Assembly: GCA_946480995.1 (NCBI GenBank)
Contig: CAMLMF010000100.1
Span: 1 to 8,019 of the forward strand
Reading direction: 5' to 3'
Length of the DNA stretch: 8,019 nt
Source: an uncultured Bdellovibrio sp.
Lineage (GTDB): Bacteria; Bdellovibrionota; Bdellovibrionia; Bdellovibrionales; Bdellovibrionaceae
A model generated the notes under the pieces. It ran no database searches, was not told the origin of the DNA, and saw only the letters and a program-made list of their open reading frames with translations. Made by a program: the position numbers and the translations under genes. Each line of letters begins with the position of its first letter. Position 1 is the stretch's first letter. Below are positions 5,461-8,019 of the stretch, piece by piece.

Positions 5461-7176
5461 ATGGTACGTCGGTTTCAAACATTCAGACTTTTGATGCCCC
5501 TGTTCCTTTCCCTATCGGGGATGCACGCGGTGGCAGCACCAGATAGCAACCTTGCGGTGATTGACACTCATCCTTTGCCGAATGCCGTGCAAGTGCAGGT
5601 CACGCAAAAAGGGATGAAATACTTTGATTCTCGCCTGGGTGATTTGTTGGGCAATATGGGGATCAAGCTGGACGAGGGTTACTTCCCAGCGATGACCTAT
5701 AAGTACGACAAAGACATCAACATCGAAGACTATAAAGACGTAAACCCTGAAGCCGTCAAAATGTACACACAAGTGCGTGATCTTTTGGCGAATTGGTTGG
5801 TCGGCTTTTCCCTGAACAATCACCGCCCGGTCATTGAAATTGGCCAATCCAGTTTCGTGGCCCAGTTTTCTCGCTTTGGTTTGGTGACTGACGAAGGCCT
5901 GATGAAACAACTGGGCAAACAAGATGGTGCAGTTCTAGCGATTGAGCTGGATATTAAACAATTAAAAATCTCTACGGACTCTGTCATCGCGTGGGACGTG
6001 AACAACGAATTTTTGGGCAAATTTGGTTTTGAAGATGTCACCGTGGCGATGGACAAAACAGAGGCGCCACTGAAAATTCGTTTGCCCTTTTATGTGCGCA
6101 TGAATGCCTATGGGATGTTGGAATTTTCAGCCTTAGATGTGTCCAACAATATCGCGACAACACCGCTGGTTTTAAAATATAGCAAGTTGTTGATCCCGAC
6201 TTTTGCCGTCGAAATCAATGGCAAGAAATTTTATATGAACAATAAAGAGGTCGATAAGCTTTTAAACGCCCAAGCCCCGACGATCTTACAAAAGGTTCGT
6301 GAAAATCTTGGGACCTTCGCTAAAGAAAAGCTGCCGGCTTTGTTGAATGAAAAAGCTAAAGAGTTCTTAAGTGGTTCGATTGAACAAGTGCAGGAAATGG
6401 CGCCCCCAGGTCAAGAAGCCACTGATCGTCGCCCGAACTTTAAATGGGGTATCAAACTGCAAAGTATCAATCTGAAGAACTCTTTGAATATCGCGTTGTC
6501 TTCGTATATCGAAGATCCTTTGAATGCGAAAAGTGCTCCCAAAGCGGCAAACGCGTCGCGTGGTCCGGTGAACTTAAGTATGTACCCTCAGGACAAGTTT
6601 GACCTGGCTTTGACGGTGGATCGCTCCTTGATCAACCGAGTGTTGCAATTAAGCTACGAACGCAAAAACTTTGAAGTGATCCGTCAAAGCAACGGAAGCT
6701 CGTTTAAACTGATGGCAGCGCCGACCTTTGATTATGTAAAAACTCCAGCGGGAGTGACAACTAAGGCGAACGAAACCTTCGTGAAGCTGCGCGTTTCCAT
6801 CGAAAATCGCCCTGGTTCGATGTTTTTGAAAGATATCATCGTAATTGATTTCGATATCATTGCAAAAATCCGCCAACGGAGCGATAAGACGGGCATGCAG
6901 TTGATGCTGTATACGATCGACACCGACAGTATGTACTTGGACGATTCGTACATCTCCTTCATGGGTAAACTCTTTAAGGGTAAAGTCCGTGATGGCGTCA
7001 AAGAAGAACTGCAGAAACAAAGTGCCAGCTGGAAAACGACCGAAGAATCCATTCCAGGAAGTTTACCGCTGCCACCAGAAATTTTAGGAATTAAATTGGA
7101 TATCAATCAAGTTGTGATGGATCCAAATGGACACTTAGTAATGCTTTTAGACTATGCAAAAACAGGAGCGAAATAA
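5461..7176 (+). CDS. secreted BPI/LBP-like (TULIP-fold candidate) protein
   Basis: A 571-residue protein starting at ATG 5461, with AAGAGG (5447-5452) eight bases upstream; an in-frame GTG at 5398 has no such site. Residues 1-25 or 26 form a Sec signal peptide (Arg3-Arg4, Leu-rich core, Ala-Val-Ala-Ala). The mature protein has no cysteine. Its start (AVQVQVTQKGMKYFDSRLG, residues 42-60) resembles the N-terminus of mammalian BPI/LBP, where a VRITQKGLDY-like motif opens the first barrel. Its end (GSLPLPPEILGIKLDINQVV to DYAK, residues 533-567) resembles the BPI C-terminus (PLP, then a strand and a D-x-Y-like close). A Pro-rich middle at about 314-325 could link two similar halves, the second being about residues 375-567. 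Such proteins bind lipids or LPS in a hydrophobic groove. The homology is my recollection, not an alignment; a plain periplasmic protein of unknown fold remains possible. It is first in an operon. Confidence 0.85.
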   Translation: MVRRFQTFRLLMPLFLSLSGMHAVAAPDSNLAVIDTHPLPNAVQVQVTQKGMKYFDSRLGDLLGNMGIKLDEGYFPAMTYKYDKDINIEDYKDVNPEAVKMYTQVRDLLANWLVGFSLNNHRPVIEIGQSSFVAQFSRFGLVTDEGLMKQLGKQDGAVLAIELDIKQLKISTDSVIAWDVNNEFLGKFGFEDVTVAMDKTEAPLKIRLPFYVRMNAYGMLEFSALDVSNNIATTPLVLKYSKLLIPTFAVEINGKKFYMNNKEVDKLLNAQAPTILQKVRENLGTFAKEKLPALLNEKAKEFLSGSIEQVQEMAPPGQEATDRRPNFKWGIKLQSINLKNSLNIALSSYIEDPLNAKSAPKAANASRGPVNLSMYPQDKFDLALTVDRSLINRVLQLSYERKNFEVIRQSNGSSFKLMAAPTFDYVKTPAGVTTKANETFVKLRVSIENRPGSMFLKDIIVIDFDIIAKIRQRSDKTGMQLMLYTIDTDSMYLDDSYISFMGKLFKGKVRDGVKEELQKQSASWKTTEESIPGSLPLPPEILGIKLDINQVVMDPNGHLVMLLDYAKTGAK

Positions 7177-7177
7177 C

Positions 7178-7693
7178 ATGAAGTCGCTAAAATTAATCAT
7201 CATCAACGCTTTAACTCTGATCATCGGTTTGGGTTTGATGGCGGGATCTTTTTCAAACAGAGATGCGCAAGCTGCTCGCTTTGAAACTATTCCGTCATTA
7301 CAAGTCAACAAACTTGGCAATTTGAATGGTCAATACCTGACAGTGCTTTACGCTGTGGGGTCTCGTCCGTTCATTTCAACAGACTCATCGCAAATTTCGA
7401 TTTCGCAAGTAAAAGAGTCACGCACTCTTTATATTTCTGAAGACACGATGACATTACCTGCGGTGCAAGTTGAAAAAGAGGGCTTCCGTCCTTCTTACAA
7501 CATCATCGTGTTCGTGGTTTCACCACAACCGAATTACAGCTGGGTCAATGCTGACGGCAGCGTACCACAAGGGATGAGCATGACAAACAACCACATGTCT
7601 TCTTTGATCAACGCGATCAACAAAACAGACGTGGATAATTTTGTCGCGACTACTGGCGAAGCTGGTGTCTTGCAAATCAACTTGGTTCGTTAA
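7178..7693 (+). CDS. small exported protein, function unknown
   Basis: A 171-residue protein. The ATG at 7178 follows the stop codon of the BPI-like gene by one base, and AGGAG at 7164-7168 lies nine bases before it inside that gene's last codons, so translation is probably coupled. An in-frame ATG at 7154 is rejected because it lies before that ribosome binding site. Residues 1-32 form a Sec signal peptide (Lys2 and Lys5, a long Ile/Leu core, Ala-Gln-Ala before Ala33). The mature part of about 139 residues has no cysteine, looks mostly like beta strands (QYLTVLYAVGSRPFIST, YNIIVFVVSPQPNYSWV) and ends with a short helical segment (SSLINAINKTDVDNF) and strand. No family is recognised. Its pairing with the BPI-like gene suggests a shared periplasmic task, possibly as a partner protein. 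Confidence 0.85.
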   Translation: MKSLKLIIINALTLIIGLGLMAGSFSNRDAQAARFETIPSLQVNKLGNLNGQYLTVLYAVGSRPFISTDSSQISISQVKESRTLYISEDTMTLPAVQVEKEGFRPSYNIIVFVVSPQPNYSWVNADGSVPQGMSMTNNHMSSLINAINKTDVDNFVATTGEAGVLQINLVR

Positions 7694-7695
7694 TT

Positions 7696-7713
7696 TAAAG
7701 TTGTAAAACTTTA
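7696..7713. other. weak hairpin between convergent genes
   Basis: TAAAGTT (7696-7702) and AACTTTA (7707-7713) form a 7-bp AT-rich stem with loop GTAA, located between the stops of the convergent genes. No T tract follows on either strand, so it is at best a weak bidirectional terminator. Confidence 0.3.
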
Positions 7714-8019
7714 GATATTTATCGTGGCGGCAGCTCTGATGCCGCTTTCCAATGCGCCTTGCAGGGTCCCTGCAGAGCGCAGGCTGGTGTGTTCGCCAGC
7801 AAAATGAAAACGCCCGTCATATTCGGGCTCCCCTGCCACCCCATTAAAGCGTGCATACTGACCGGGCTTAAACACCGCCATCGATCCTAAGGCCCATGGC
7901 TTTTGCGACCAATTCAAAACCCCTGGGCTGTCAGGGAGCATCGCTGGGATAGAAGAGTAAAACAACTGTAAATCTTTAAGGGCTTCTTGCTGTGCTGAAG
8001 CTCCGGCATTGGTGCCCGA
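7711..8019 (-). CDS. C-terminal part of a flavin monoamine oxidase family protein, cut by window edge
   Basis: The last 102 residues of a gene that runs in from beyond the right edge; no stop interrupts the frame from 8019. The sequence holds the typical C-terminal end of FAD-dependent amine oxidases: NWSQKPWALGSMAVFKPGQY (substrate-side strand and loop), then GRFHFAGEHTS, the FAD-contacting GxxFxAGE motif, and GTLQGALESGIRAAATI, the helix that closes the FAD site. The enzyme would oxidatively deaminate an amine or amino acid to an aldehyde or keto acid, ammonia and hydrogen peroxide; the substrate cannot be told. It converges with the small exported protein gene, with 17 bases between the stop codons. 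Confidence 0.88.
   Translation of the reverse strand, partial: SGTNAGASAQQEALKDLQLFYSSIPAMLPDSPGVLNWSQKPWALGSMAVFKPGQYARFNGVAGEPEYDGRFHFAGEHTSLRSAGTLQGALESGIRAAATINI

Noticed and set aside
5457..5462. TATAAT as a -10 element
   Set aside because: It overlaps the start codon of the BPI-like gene and has no -35 at a workable distance.
5512..5922. 136-residue minus-strand open frame
   Set aside because: It is antisense to the BPI-like gene, with odd His/Val-rich composition and no ribosome binding site; it is a shadow of the real gene.
6649..7106. Two minus-strand frames of about 124 residues
   Set aside because: They overlap each other and the BPI-like gene in antisense and show no domain.

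Overview
The window looks like a chromosomal segment of a didermic Gram-negative bacterium. Its genes encode Sec signal peptides, a lipobox lipoprotein, an outer-membrane beta-barrel protein ending in Phe, and a periplasmic coiled-coil protein. The base composition is moderate, and the mix of a DUF1554 lipoprotein, a 7TM-PAS histidine kinase and a flavin amine oxidase resembles Bdellovibrio and its relatives (Bdellovibrionota). That assignment is an inference and was not tested by any search. No insertion sequence, phage gene, tRNA, rRNA or CRISPR array is visible.

Layout, left to right. A membrane protein is cut by the left edge (1-168, minus). A secreted alanine/lysine/glutamine-rich coiled-coil protein follows (391-1212, plus) and ends in a clear intrinsic terminator. 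Next is a NarL/FixJ-type response regulator (1335-1979, plus). Its 3' end overlaps by 60 bp, tail to tail, the 3' end of a histidine kinase locus on the minus strand (3647 down to 1920). That kinase is split by a single in-frame TAA between its HisKA domain and its ATPase domain. Its promoter lies inside a 29-bp near-perfect palindrome. Upstream of it, on the same strand, a two-gene operon (5115 down to 3770) encodes a small outer-membrane barrel and a DUF1554 lipoprotein, ending in a GC-rich terminator.

A divergent intergenic region of about 345 bp (5116-5460) holds direct and inverted repeats and an orphan plus-strand terminator. It leads into a plus-strand operon (5461-7693). The first gene encodes a 571-residue secreted protein whose two ends resemble the BPI/LBP (TULIP) family. 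One base later starts a small exported protein of unknown function. The right edge holds the C-terminal part of a flavin-dependent amine oxidase on the minus strand (7711-8019).

The main functional themes are envelope proteins and signal transduction. The most notable points are the nonsense-split kinase next to a response regulator, the palindromic control region of that kinase, and the BPI-like lipid-binding candidate, which would be striking in a bacterium that may live in the periplasm of Gram-negative prey.
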